DNA of 64,000 nucleotides from Paludisphaera soli (lineage in GTDB: Bacteria; Planctomycetota; Planctomycetia; Isosphaerales; Isosphaeraceae), in contig NZ_JAALJI010000011.1 in the NCBI RefSeq assembly GCF_011064595.1, positions 62,001-126,000 on the forward strand, given 5' to 3'. Shown one piece after another: positions 6,299 to 13,702 of the stretch. The notes below the pieces were generated by a model. That model did not search any database. It was not told the origin of the DNA and worked only from the letters and a program-made list of their open reading frames with translations. Positions within the stretch are counted from its first letter, which is position 1. The number at the start of each line of letters is the position of its first letter. The position numbers were made by a program, and so were the translations under genes.

Positions 6299-7891
6299 TC
6301 ACCGCCCGCGCAGCTTCGCCGAGAGCTGGGACAGGTCGTCGCGGCCGGCGGTGGTGAGGACGTAGCCGACGATGTAGGCGGCGGCGCCGACGGCCAGGTG
6401 GAGGAGCAGGGGGGCGACGCGGGTGGCCAGGGAAGTCCCCGGGAAGGTGACGGGGAAGGCCAGGCTCAGCAGGCCGGTGGCGGCGAGGAGCGCGGCGCCG
6501 CCGGCGAGGGGCGGGCCCAGGGTGCGCCGGAAGAAGACCCGCATGTCGATCTCCAGGACCCGGGCGACGTAGAGGCCGGGCAGGATCAGGTTGGAGGCGA
6601 AGGTCGTCACCACCGTCCCCCAGATCACCCCCGCCACGCCGATCTGCTTCGTCAGGTAGTAGCTCACCGGCAGGTTCACCACCGCGCCGGCGAGGGCGGA
6701 CAGGGCGATGACCGGGATCTTGTTGAAGCCGATCGCCATCTGGACGGGGACCGACAGGATCAGGGGGATCGCGGCGGTGAGGAAGAGCCGCATCAACGGG
6801 GCGACCTCGGCTGCGGGCCGGCCCAGGCGATCGCCCACCCAGAGGGTCAGGAACGGCGAGGCGTACAGGAAGGCGAGCAGGCCGATGGGGAGGACGGCGG
6901 CGATGTGCATGCGGGTGCCGTCGTACTTCACGCGCTCCAGGCTGCGCTCGTCGCGGGCGGCGGCCAGGCTGGCGACGGCGGGCATCACCATGTAGGCCAG
7001 CATCCAGCCCGTCTGGCGGAGCTGCAGGAACGGCTTGCTCACCACGTCGTACACCGCGTTCGCCTGGCCCGGGTCCGGGACCACGAAGCCGAGGATCGTG
7101 GTGTCGATCTTGTCGGCCAGGATCACGCTGACCTGGATCAGAGCCATGTAGAAGCTCACCTGCCCGAGCGACTTGTAGTCCTCCCAGCGCGCCCCCCGGA
7201 AGCTCAGCGACTGGCCCAGCTCGCGGGTCATCACCCAGACGGCCGGCCCCAGCCCCAGGCCCACCTGGATCGCGGTCTGCATCACCACGACCCAGAAGAA
7301 CGGCACGCCGCTCTTGAGCCCGATCAAAAGCGCCAGGAACCGCAGGATCGTGATCGCGAACTCGATCCGGGGGAGGAACTCGTAGCGCCGGGCCGCCTGC
7401 AGGACGCTGGAGACCACCACCGAGAAGCCGTAGCAGGGGGCGGTGACGATCTGGACCCAGAGCAGCTTGACGATCAAGGGATACGAAGCGTGGCCGCGGT
7501 ATTCCGAGTACGGCAGCGCCAGGTAGGCGATCGCCAGGAGCGCGGCGACCTGCACCAGGGCGGTGGCCGTGTAGAAGGTCAGGCCGCAGGCGACGGTCCG
7601 CTCGACCCCCTCCCGATCCCCCTTGGTCCAGTACTGCGAGATCTGCCGCTGGAGGGCCGAGCTGACGCCGAACTCGAAGAGCATCTGGAGGAAGCCGAAG
7701 CCCCAGGCGAAGCTGTAGGCGCCGAGCTGGTCCTTGCCGGCCGACTCCAGGATGAGCCGGGTCGTCCAGAGCGAGAAGACGATCTGCAGCGGCACGCGGA
7801 ATGCCAGCCAGAGCGTGCCGCTGAGCAGGCGTCCGAGCACCGGCGGCAGCGCGCGCGGCGGGGGCGCGGGGATGGATGTTGCCGTACTCAC
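6299..7891 (-). CDS. Polysaccharide flippase (MOP/Wzx-like), about 530 aa
   Basis: A polytopic inner-membrane protein with 12-14 hydrophobic segments. The N-terminal LSGTLWLAFRVPLQIVFSLW, the region TTRLILESAGKDQLGAYSFA and later FYMALIQVSVILADKIDTTI fit the polysaccharide/oligosaccharide transporter branch of the MOP superfamily, which moves lipid-linked glycans across the inner membrane. The GTG at 7891 was chosen because an AAGGA lies just upstream and the sequence before it (PSRKDP) looks non-coding. No glycan genes adjoin it; the nearest surface-glycan genes are at 45-59 kb. A relic of its last 16 codons lies at 5611-5659. Confidence 0.9.
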   Translation of the reverse strand: MSTATSIPAPPPRALPPVLGRLLSGTLWLAFRVPLQIVFSLWTTRLILESAGKDQLGAYSFAWGFGFLQMLFEFGVSSALQRQISQYWTKGDREGVERTVACGLTFYTATALVQVAALLAIAYLALPYSEYRGHASYPLIVKLLWVQIVTAPCYGFSVVVSSVLQAARRYEFLPRIEFAITILRFLALLIGLKSGVPFFWVVVMQTAIQVGLGLGPAVWVMTRELGQSLSFRGARWEDYKSLGQVSFYMALIQVSVILADKIDTTILGFVVPDPGQANAVYDVVSKPFLQLRQTGWMLAYMVMPAVASLAAARDERSLERVKYDGTRMHIAAVLPIGLLAFLYASPFLTLWVGDRLGRPAAEVAPLMRLFLTAAIPLILSVPVQMAIGFNKIPVIALSALAGAVVNLPVSYYLTKQIGVAGVIWGTVVTTFASNLILPGLYVARVLEIDMRVFFRRTLGPPLAGGAALLAATGLLSLAFPVTFPGTSLATRVAPLLLHLAVGAAAYIVGYVLTTAGRDDLSQLSAKLRGR

Positions 7892-8106
7892 GGGGTCCTT
7901 CCTCGACGGCGGCGAAGACAATCCGGTGCGCTCCGCTAGATGTTGAGAAGGTCGCATCATATCGACGCACCCGCAAGCCAGGAACCCCAATTCCGCCGGC
8001 CCGGCCGCCGGGGACGACGGCGGGAATCTTGTGGTGCGAGGCCGGCCGAGGGCGCAGAATCGAGCCTTCCGAACCGATTCCGCACCTCTTGAGATGGAGC
8101 CCGGCC

Positions 8107-8793
8107 ATGATCCTTCGACGGCGTCCCGTCGCGCTCGCGTACGCCTGGCTCTGCGGGGCCCTGATCACGTCATCGGCGCTGGCCCAAGAGGTCCCGGAAA
8201 AGGACGCGGAGGGCCGATTCGACGAAATGCTCGCGGCGGCGAAGCGAGAACCCGGGAAGGCGGACTGGGTGGCGCTCCGGCACGCTTTCGCGGACACCGC
8301 GCGGTATCACCCCTACAACGGCGAGTGGAAGGAGGAACTCGCCAAGGTCCGGAAGGAACTCCGGGGCGACGACCCCAAGGCGGCCGAGGCGGCCCTCGAC
8401 GAGCTGCTCCAACGCGAGGGGTACATGCGGCTCGATGCCCATGGCCTGGCGGCCGTCCACTACTCGAGGACCGGTCGGCGCGATAAGGAGGAGTTCCACA
8501 ACAAATTCTCCGAGGGCATCGTGGATGCCCTCTTCGCCTCGGGGGACGGCAAGAGTTTCGAGAAGCCCATCGAGGTGCTCTTCATCGAGGAGGAGTACGC
8601 CTTCCTTCGGGCCCTGAAACTGGAGCCGGAGCGACAGAACCTGGTCGATCACGAGGGCCACAAGTTCGACGTGCTGGAGGTGGCGGCGGCGGCGGGCGGC
8701 GAGCCGTTGAAATTCTATTTCGACATCGATCGGCCCTGGAATTCGCTCCGCAAGGCCTTCCAGCGGATCAAGAAGCGGGAGATTGAGGAGTAG
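8107..8793 (+). CDS. Secreted DUF4919 protein
   Basis: 228 aa with a signal peptide (LAYAWLCGALITSSALA, cleavage near AQE). The rest matches the DUF4919 pattern known mostly from Bacteroidota: WVALRHAFADTARYHPYN, then EFHNKFSEGIVDALFASGDG, EVLFIEEEYAFLRALKLEP and KFYFDIDRPWNSLRKAF. The family has no established role; its members are periplasmic or secreted. The ATG at 8107 begins the signal peptide; upstream codons are not coding-like. It is transcribed alone, divergent from the flippase and convergent with the HtrA-like gene 24 bp away. Confidence 0.8.
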   Translation: MILRRRPVALAYAWLCGALITSSALAQEVPEKDAEGRFDEMLAAAKREPGKADWVALRHAFADTARYHPYNGEWKEELAKVRKELRGDDPKAAEAALDELLQREGYMRLDAHGLAAVHYSRTGRRDKEEFHNKFSEGIVDALFASGDGKSFEKPIEVLFIEEEYAFLRALKLEPERQNLVDHEGHKFDVLEVAAAAGGEPLKFYFDIDRPWNSLRKAFQRIKKREIEE

Positions 8794-8817
8794 CCCCCTC
8801 GGGTCGCCGTCCGGGGC

Positions 8818-10539
8818 TCAGGGCGCGTCGTGGTTCGGCTCGGACGGGACGGGGGCCGGCTCGGTGCGCTCCAGGCGTTCGAGGCGGCGTTCGAGCTGGT
8901 CGAGGCGCTCGACGACGGCGCGGGGGAGGGTGATCTGCAGCTCCTCGGCCCGGGGGGGCGGCACGGGCTCGCCCAGCGGCCTGGGCTGAGGCTGCGAGGG
9001 CACCGGCTCGGTCACGGCGGGCGCGAGGGGCGGGGCGGCGGGAGGCTGGGCCGGGACGACGGCGGAGGTGGGCACCACGACGGGGGTGGGCGTCGGCGCG
9101 GGGGCCGGCGGCGATCCCGAAGGGGGCCCGGAGGCCGCCGGGGCGGGGCGGGGGGCGTCGGGCCGCCGCGTGGTTTGGATCCAGACGCTGCGCTGGTGGC
9201 CGCCGGGGCGGTCTTCGTCCTCGTCGTCGTGGACGACTTCGAGGCGGACGTACTTCTCGGCCGGCGTTCGGTCGAGTCCTTCGGTCAGGTCGTGGGCCGA
9301 GCGGGTGGGCCGGCCGTCGAACGACACGATGCGGTCGCCGGCCTTGAGCCCTCCCCGGGCCGCGGGGGTGTCGGGCAGGACGTCGCGCAGGGCGGCACCC
9401 TCGGGCGAGCCGAGGTCGGCCGCGTCGGCCTCCAGGCGGACGCCCAGGTAGGCGCGGTCGACCCGCCCTTGCTTGCGGAGCTGCGAGGCGATCCAGAGCG
9501 CGTCCTCGGCGGGGACCGCGAAGCCCAGGTCGTCGCCCCGGCCCGACGCCGACCCGTCCGCGCGGTCCGACGACGGCGGGGCCAGGCCGCCGCGGATCAG
9601 GCCCAGCCACTGCCCCCGGTAGTTGACGACCGCCGCGCCGCTGTCGCCGGGGAAGAGGGGGGTCTGGACCTGGATCAGGCCGTTGAGCTGGAGATTTTGG
9701 AGCTTCAGCGACCGGTCCAGGCCGGAGATCTGCCCCCGGCTGACCGAGTGGCCCAGTCCGAACGGGTTGCCCACGACGAAGACCTGGCTCCCCAGGGCGG
9801 GGCCCTCGTCGGCGATTCGGATCGAGCGGAGGACGCCGGCGGGGATCTCCAGCAGGGTCAGCCCGGTGTCGGGGTCGTCGGCGATCCAGCGGGCGAGGTG
9901 GCGGCGGCCGAAGGCGTCGCGGGCGACGATCGGCGAGGGGCCGCCGCCGGGCTCGCCGGGGGGCGTCGGCGGGCGGTCGATCCGGACCGAGAGCACGTCG
10001 CCCCGGGGGCCGTCGATGACCACGCCCACGGCCGCGCGGCGGGCGTCGGCGGGGCCGTCGGCCGCGGTGTACTCCAGCGCCAGCACCGATTCCCGGGCCC
10101 GGCCCATGCCGGCGGCCATCCGCCGCTCCAGCCGTTCCATCGCCGCGAACAGGACCTCGTCGTCCTCCTCCTGTTCGCGCCGCTTGCGGGCTCCGGCGAG
10201 CGGCACGGCGCGGCCGGCGGAGAGCTCGGCCGAGGAGAGCGAGCGCGTCGACGAGGCGTCGCCCGCGCCTGCGGGGGGCCCTGACGACGCCTCGGCCGGT
10301 CCCCCTTCGGGCTTCGCCTCGATCGGCGGGCCGTCTCCCAGGACCCCGGACGATTCCAGCCAACGCGCGAACGCCCGGGACGCGCCCGGCTTCGCGGACG
10401 GGTCGGCGTCGGGGGCCGAGGGCCGGCCCAGCTCGGGCGCGGGGTGCGAGGAGACCGCCAGGAGCAGCGCCGCGAAGAACAGCCCGCTGGCGAACCAGAG
10501 GATCAGGCGGTTCCTGACCGACGCGTCCCGACGATCCAT
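8818..10539 (-). CDS. Membrane-anchored HtrA-like PDZ protein with degenerate protease domain
   Basis: 573 aa. An N-terminal membrane anchor (about 12-30, LILWFASGLFFAALLLAVS) is followed by a low-complexity linker, a trypsin-fold region (about 147-358), a PDZ domain (about 362-440) and a Pro-rich tail ending in a short coiled coil (VVERLDQLERRLERLER). The nucleophile Ser300 is kept in FPGDSGAAVV. The position where HtrA proteins carry the catalytic His (NHVV) reads SVRID, and the catalytic Asp region reads PDTGLTLLEI instead of PxSDIALI, so two of three triad residues appear missing. It lies 120 bp downstream of the anti-sigma gene in a sigma/anti-sigma cassette, the position DegS occupies functionally in the sigma-E pathway. 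Likely a sensor or scaffold rather than an active protease; this is inference. Confidence 0.85.
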   Translation of the reverse strand: MDRRDASVRNRLILWFASGLFFAALLLAVSSHPAPELGRPSAPDADPSAKPGASRAFARWLESSGVLGDGPPIEAKPEGGPAEASSGPPAGAGDASSTRSLSSAELSAGRAVPLAGARKRREQEEDDEVLFAAMERLERRMAAGMGRARESVLALEYTAADGPADARRAAVGVVIDGPRGDVLSVRIDRPPTPPGEPGGGPSPIVARDAFGRRHLARWIADDPDTGLTLLEIPAGVLRSIRIADEGPALGSQVFVVGNPFGLGHSVSRGQISGLDRSLKLQNLQLNGLIQVQTPLFPGDSGAAVVNYRGQWLGLIRGGLAPPSSDRADGSASGRGDDLGFAVPAEDALWIASQLRKQGRVDRAYLGVRLEADAADLGSPEGAALRDVLPDTPAARGGLKAGDRIVSFDGRPTRSAHDLTEGLDRTPAEKYVRLEVVHDDEDEDRPGGHQRSVWIQTTRRPDAPRPAPAASGPPSGSPPAPAPTPTPVVVPTSAVVPAQPPAAPPLAPAVTEPVPSQPQPRPLGEPVPPPRAEELQITLPRAVVERLDQLERRLERLERTEPAPVPSEPNHDAP

Positions 10540-10659
10540 TGGTTGAGCGGCCTCATGGTGGGGGGCGATGGCTCGGCGGACGAAAGCGGCCCGGCGAAGG
10601 CCGACGGTCCGAAGACCCGTCGTCGCCTACGCCGCCGTCGCCTCCCGCGGACCGAGTCC

Positions 10660-11523
10660 TCAGTACGCCGGCTTGCCGATCCGGGAGTCCGGGGGCATGG
10701 GGGTGCCGCGCTCCAGGTCGAAGCGGACGGCGGGGGAGGGCGTCGACGTCGACGCCGGCCCCGACGCCGGGGCGTCGGGCTGGATCGGCGGGTCGGTGTT
10801 GCGGGCCAGGCTCCGCTCGTCGACGGCGGCGAGGTCGACCGGCTCGGCGTCCTCGATCAGCACCGGCGAGTCGAGCGGGCCGGCGAACGCGGGGGCGACG
10901 ACGAGGGGGAGCTCCAGGACGGGGATCGAAACCGGGGCCGTCGCGGCGGCGATCCGGGCCTCGGCCTGGTTGCGGTGGCGGGCGGCCAGGGGGAGGCCGA
11001 CGGCCAGGGCCAGGATCGCGGCCGCGGCCAGCGCGGCGGCGACGGCGACGCGGTCGGCGTCGAACCAGGCGCGGAGCCGGGCCGGGGATTCCTCGCGGGC
11101 CGCGTCGCCGAGCCAGGCGAGCTGCAGCGGCAGTTCGTCGCGGACGCCGTTCAGCCGGGACGCCGCGCGCTCCAGCGGGCCCCTGGCCGAGACGCCGGAC
11201 CGGCGACGGCCGGGACGGCGGGCGCGGGCCGCGTCCTGGGCCTCGATCCGCGCCTGCAGCGCGGGCCAGAGCGACGGGGCGTGGGGCTCGACCGGGGACT
11301 CGGCGGCGGCCGCCGCCAGGACGCCGAGCGCCCGGGTCAGGCCGTCGCGGCGGCCGCGGCAGTCGGCGCAGGCCTCGAGGTGGGCCTCGACGGCGAGCCG
11401 TTCGTCGCGGGCCGGGCCCGACTCCGCGCCGGGCGCGGGGGCGTCGTCCGCTTCCGCTTCCGTGAGCAGCGGGAGGCGGTGGCGGACCCAGTCGCAGGCT
11501 GTCTCGTCCGGCGTTCTATTCAT
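10660..11523 (-). CDS. Zinc-finger anti-sigma factor, transmembrane
   Basis: 287 aa. A ZAS-type zinc motif (His48, Cys52, Cys55 in EAHLEACADCRG) is followed by a basic linker, one transmembrane segment (about 159-181, VAVAAALAAAAILALAVGL) and a Pro/Ser/Thr-rich outer domain. This is the layout of anti-sigma factors that hold an ECF sigma factor at the membrane until proteolysis or a conformational change frees it. It starts 9 bp after the sigma-factor stop, so the two are surely co-transcribed and probably coupled. The outer domain has no recognisable sensor. Downstream lies the HtrA-like PDZ protein, a plausible partner for the outer domain. Confidence 0.9.
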   Translation of the reverse strand: MNRTPDETACDWVRHRLPLLTEAEADDAPAPGAESGPARDERLAVEAHLEACADCRGRRDGLTRALGVLAAAAAESPVEPHAPSLWPALQARIEAQDAARARRPGRRRSGVSARGPLERAASRLNGVRDELPLQLAWLGDAAREESPARLRAWFDADRVAVAAALAAAAILALAVGLPLAARHRNQAEARIAAATAPVSIPVLELPLVVAPAFAGPLDSPVLIEDAEPVDLAAVDERSLARNTDPPIQPDAPASGPASTSTPSPAVRFDLERGTPMPPDSRIGKPAY

Positions 11524-11532
11524 GTTCGCTCG

Positions 11533-12309
11533 TCAGCCGTCCGTGGCTGCCTCCTGCGCCGCGTCCTGCCGGCGCTCCCAAATATGGCGGAATTTCTCGC
11601 GCGCCTTCGACAGGCGCCAACGAATCGTCGCCTCACGCCTCCCCACGATCGCGGCCACTTCCGACGAGGAGAACCCTTCCAGGTCCCGCAGCACCAGGAT
11701 CGTCCGGTACGAGACCGGCATCTGGGCCAGGATGAACTGGACCTCCTGGGCCAGCTCGGCCCGGACCCGGGGGTCGGGGTCGGGCAGCTCGAACGGGGCC
11801 CCGTCGTCGCCCGCGGCGCGGTCGATGGAGGTCGAGGGCGTCTCGCCTCGGCCGCGACGGAGCTGGTCGAGCCCGAGGTTCACCCCCACCCGGAACAGCC
11901 ACGGGCCGAACCGCCTCCCGGTGTCGAACCGGTCGAGGCGGCTGTAGACCCGCCAGAACGTCTCCTGCGCCAGGTCGCGGGCGAGTTCGGGGTCGCGCAC
12001 CAGGCGCGCCAGCACCCGGATCAGCTTCCGCTCGTACCGCCGCACCAGGACGCCGAAGGCCGCGTGATCGCCGCGTCGCGTCCGCTCGACCAGCCAGGCG
12101 TCGTTGAGGTTCCCCTCGTCGTCGACCGGGGTCGTCTCGGGCGAAGCGAAGTCTTCCAAGGGTTTCATTGGTTTCGACGGATCCCCCCCCTCGGCCGAGG
12201 ATTCGCCCCGCCCGGCGTCGGAATCGCCGGTCGCGGAGGTCGTCGACCCCGCCCCGAGATCGGGACCATCGGACGTTGGGGGGACGACGTTCTCGATCCG
12301 CTTCCGCAT
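11533..12309 (-). CDS. ECF sigma factor (RpoE-like)
   Basis: 258 aa. A flexible Ser/Pro/Asp-rich N-terminal extension of about 65 residues precedes region 2 (GDHAAFGVLVRRYERKLIRV, LAQETFWRVYSRLDRFD, FGPWLFRVGVNLGLDQLRR) and region 4 (QMPVSYRTILVLRDLEGFS, EVAAIVGRREATIRWRLSKA). It directs RNA polymerase to a small regulon, normally including its own operon. The ATG at 12309 has GGGGAG 8 nt upstream. First gene of the cassette sigma, anti-sigma, HtrA-like. The N-terminal extension is longer than usual and could be a start-site artefact, but the ribosome-binding site supports it. Confidence 0.93.
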   Translation of the reverse strand: MRKRIENVVPPTSDGPDLGAGSTTSATGDSDAGRGESSAEGGDPSKPMKPLEDFASPETTPVDDEGNLNDAWLVERTRRGDHAAFGVLVRRYERKLIRVLARLVRDPELARDLAQETFWRVYSRLDRFDTGRRFGPWLFRVGVNLGLDQLRRGRGETPSTSIDRAAGDDGAPFELPDPDPRVRAELAQEVQFILAQMPVSYRTILVLRDLEGFSSSEVAAIVGRREATIRWRLSKAREKFRHIWERRQDAAQEAATDG

Positions 12310-12658
12310 CGCGCCATCTCCCCACAGAGCATGCTACGGGCCGTATGGGGCCCGCGTTGGAAGATTCGCCGGCCGTTTTCCCGGCGGTCCCCGCCGTCCG
12401 GCCCTCGCGACCCCTGAATAATCGGCCCACACGGGGGCCTTTGTCAACTCCGGCCGCCGACGCCACGCCCCGTCGCGGCGCTTCGCACGGGTGGATTCAG
12501 CCAGATCGGGCGGCTTTCGCCGCCGTTCCCCCCCCCTCCCCGCTCGCGACTCGGCCCTTGATCCGGGGCGCGTCGAGGTCGTATTCTCCGGCTCGCCTCG
12601 GCCGGAACTCGGCCGGCCGGGCGACTTTCCAGGAGCCGGGATCCCGGGACGACCTCGA
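12310..12658. other. Divergent intergenic region
   Basis: 349 bp between the sigma-factor gene (minus) and the secreted hydrolase (plus). Promoters for both must lie here. A weak minus-strand -10-like TAGCAT is at 12336-12331, 22 bp before the sigma start; no convincing -35 was found. No gene, repeat or structured RNA was recognised. Confidence 0.5.
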
Positions 12659-13471
12659 ATGACCCTCCATGATTGCGGCGTCGCCCTGATGGTGCTATCG
12701 GTTTCCGGCCTGACGGCCGTCGCGGGCGAGCCGCTCGATGTGGCCTTCGTCTCGCGGCATGACGGCGGCGAGCAGCGCTACGTGGTCGTGACGCCCGACG
12801 GCTTCCAACCGGGGGCGCGGGCCTCGATCCTGATCGCGCTGCACGGCCACGGGTCGGACCGCTGGCAGTTCGTGCGGGACGCGCGCGACGAATGCCGGGC
12901 CGCCCGCGACGCCGCCGCGAGGCGGGGGATGATCTACATCTCGCCGGACTATCGCGCGAAGACCTCGTGGATGGGCCCGGCGGCCGAGGCCGACGTCGTA
13001 CAGATCGTCGAGGACCTGAAGCGGCGATTCCGGGTCGACAAGGTCGTGGTCTGCGGCGGGTCGATGGGGGGGACGGCGGCCCTGACCTTCGCCGCGCTGC
13101 ATCCCGACCTCGTCGACGGCGTCGTGGCGATGAACGGCACCGCGAACCTCGTGGAGTTCGCCGGCTTCCCGGACGCGATCGCGGTCTCGTTCGGCGGCTC
13201 GAAGCGCGACCGGCTCGACGAGTACCGCAAGCGGTCCGCCGAACTGGCCGCCGATCGCCTGACGATGCCGATCGCGCTGACGACCGGCGGCCGCGACGCG
13301 ATCGTCCCCGCCGACAGCGTCCTGCGCCTCGCCCGGAAGTTGCGGGAGAGCAACCCCGCGTCGCTATCGATCCACAGGCCCGAAGGGGGCCACGCGACCG
13401 ACTACGCCGACGCGACCGAGGCGTTCGAGTTCGTCCTGAGCCGGGTGCTCGACGCCGAGTACCGGCCGTAA
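12659..13471 (+). CDS. Secreted alpha/beta hydrolase (prolyl oligopeptidase/esterase-like)
   Basis: 270 aa. A signal peptide (VALMVLSVSGLTAVAG) leads into an alpha/beta hydrolase fold. The oxyanion-hole region LIALHGHGSDRWQF, nucleophile elbow VVCGGSMGGTAAL (Ser135), acid GGRDAIVP (Asp213) and base EGGHATDY (His245) are all present and correctly spaced. Close to the poly(3-hydroxybutyrate) depolymerase-like and S9 peptidase-like esterases frequent in planctomycetes; substrate unknown. The ATG at 12659 was chosen because it begins the signal peptide; upstream codons are Pro/Arg-rich noise. It is followed after 5 bp by the 10-bp duplicated flank of the MITE-like element. Confidence 0.85.
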   Translation: MTLHDCGVALMVLSVSGLTAVAGEPLDVAFVSRHDGGEQRYVVVTPDGFQPGARASILIALHGHGSDRWQFVRDARDECRAARDAAARRGMIYISPDYRAKTSWMGPAAEADVVQIVEDLKRRFRVDKVVVCGGSMGGTAALTFAALHPDLVDGVVAMNGTANLVEFAGFPDAIAVSFGGSKRDRLDEYRKRSAELAADRLTMPIALTTGGRDAIVPADSVLRLARKLRESNPASLSIHRPEGGHATDYADATEAFEFVLSRVLDAEYRP

Positions 13472-13486
13472 GGGGCCTCCCGAAGG

Positions 13487-13685
13487 AGACTCCTCACTCA
13501 TCTCCACCAGGATGCGAGAGAAGATCTTCGGGTGCCACAGGTTCGGAGAAACCGTGGACCGGCCGGGGATCTCGGCGAAGGCTCGGGAGCGGCCCGACGC
13601 CGATCCACGGGTTCGGAGAACCCGTGGCACCCGAGTTCGGCCTTCTCAAACGGTCCCTTTGTCGGTGGTGTTGAGTGAGGAGTAT
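13487..13685. mobile_element. MITE-like element (199 bp, TIRs plus 10-bp target duplication)
   Basis: The ends are inverted repeats: 13487-13508 and the complement of 13664-13685 agree at 19 of 22 positions, sharing ACTCCTCACTCA and CCACC. Both ends are flanked by the identical 10-mer CTCCCGAAGG (13477-13486 and 13686-13695), as expected of a target-site duplication. Inside are two hairpin units with the same GTTCGGAGAA core: the right one is a perfect stem CCACGGGTT/AACCCGTGG (13605-13627), and an outer pair TCGGGTGCCAC/GTGGCACCCGA joins both units. No coding capacity, so it would need a transposase in trans. It lies between convergent genes and could also act as a terminator. Confidence 0.75.
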
Positions 13686-13702
13686 CTCCCGAAGGTCTCG
13701 AT

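Noticed and set aside
8830-10284. Open frame antisense to the HtrA-like gene
   Set aside because: Gly/Arg-rich shadow of a well-supported gene, with no ribosome-binding site or domain.
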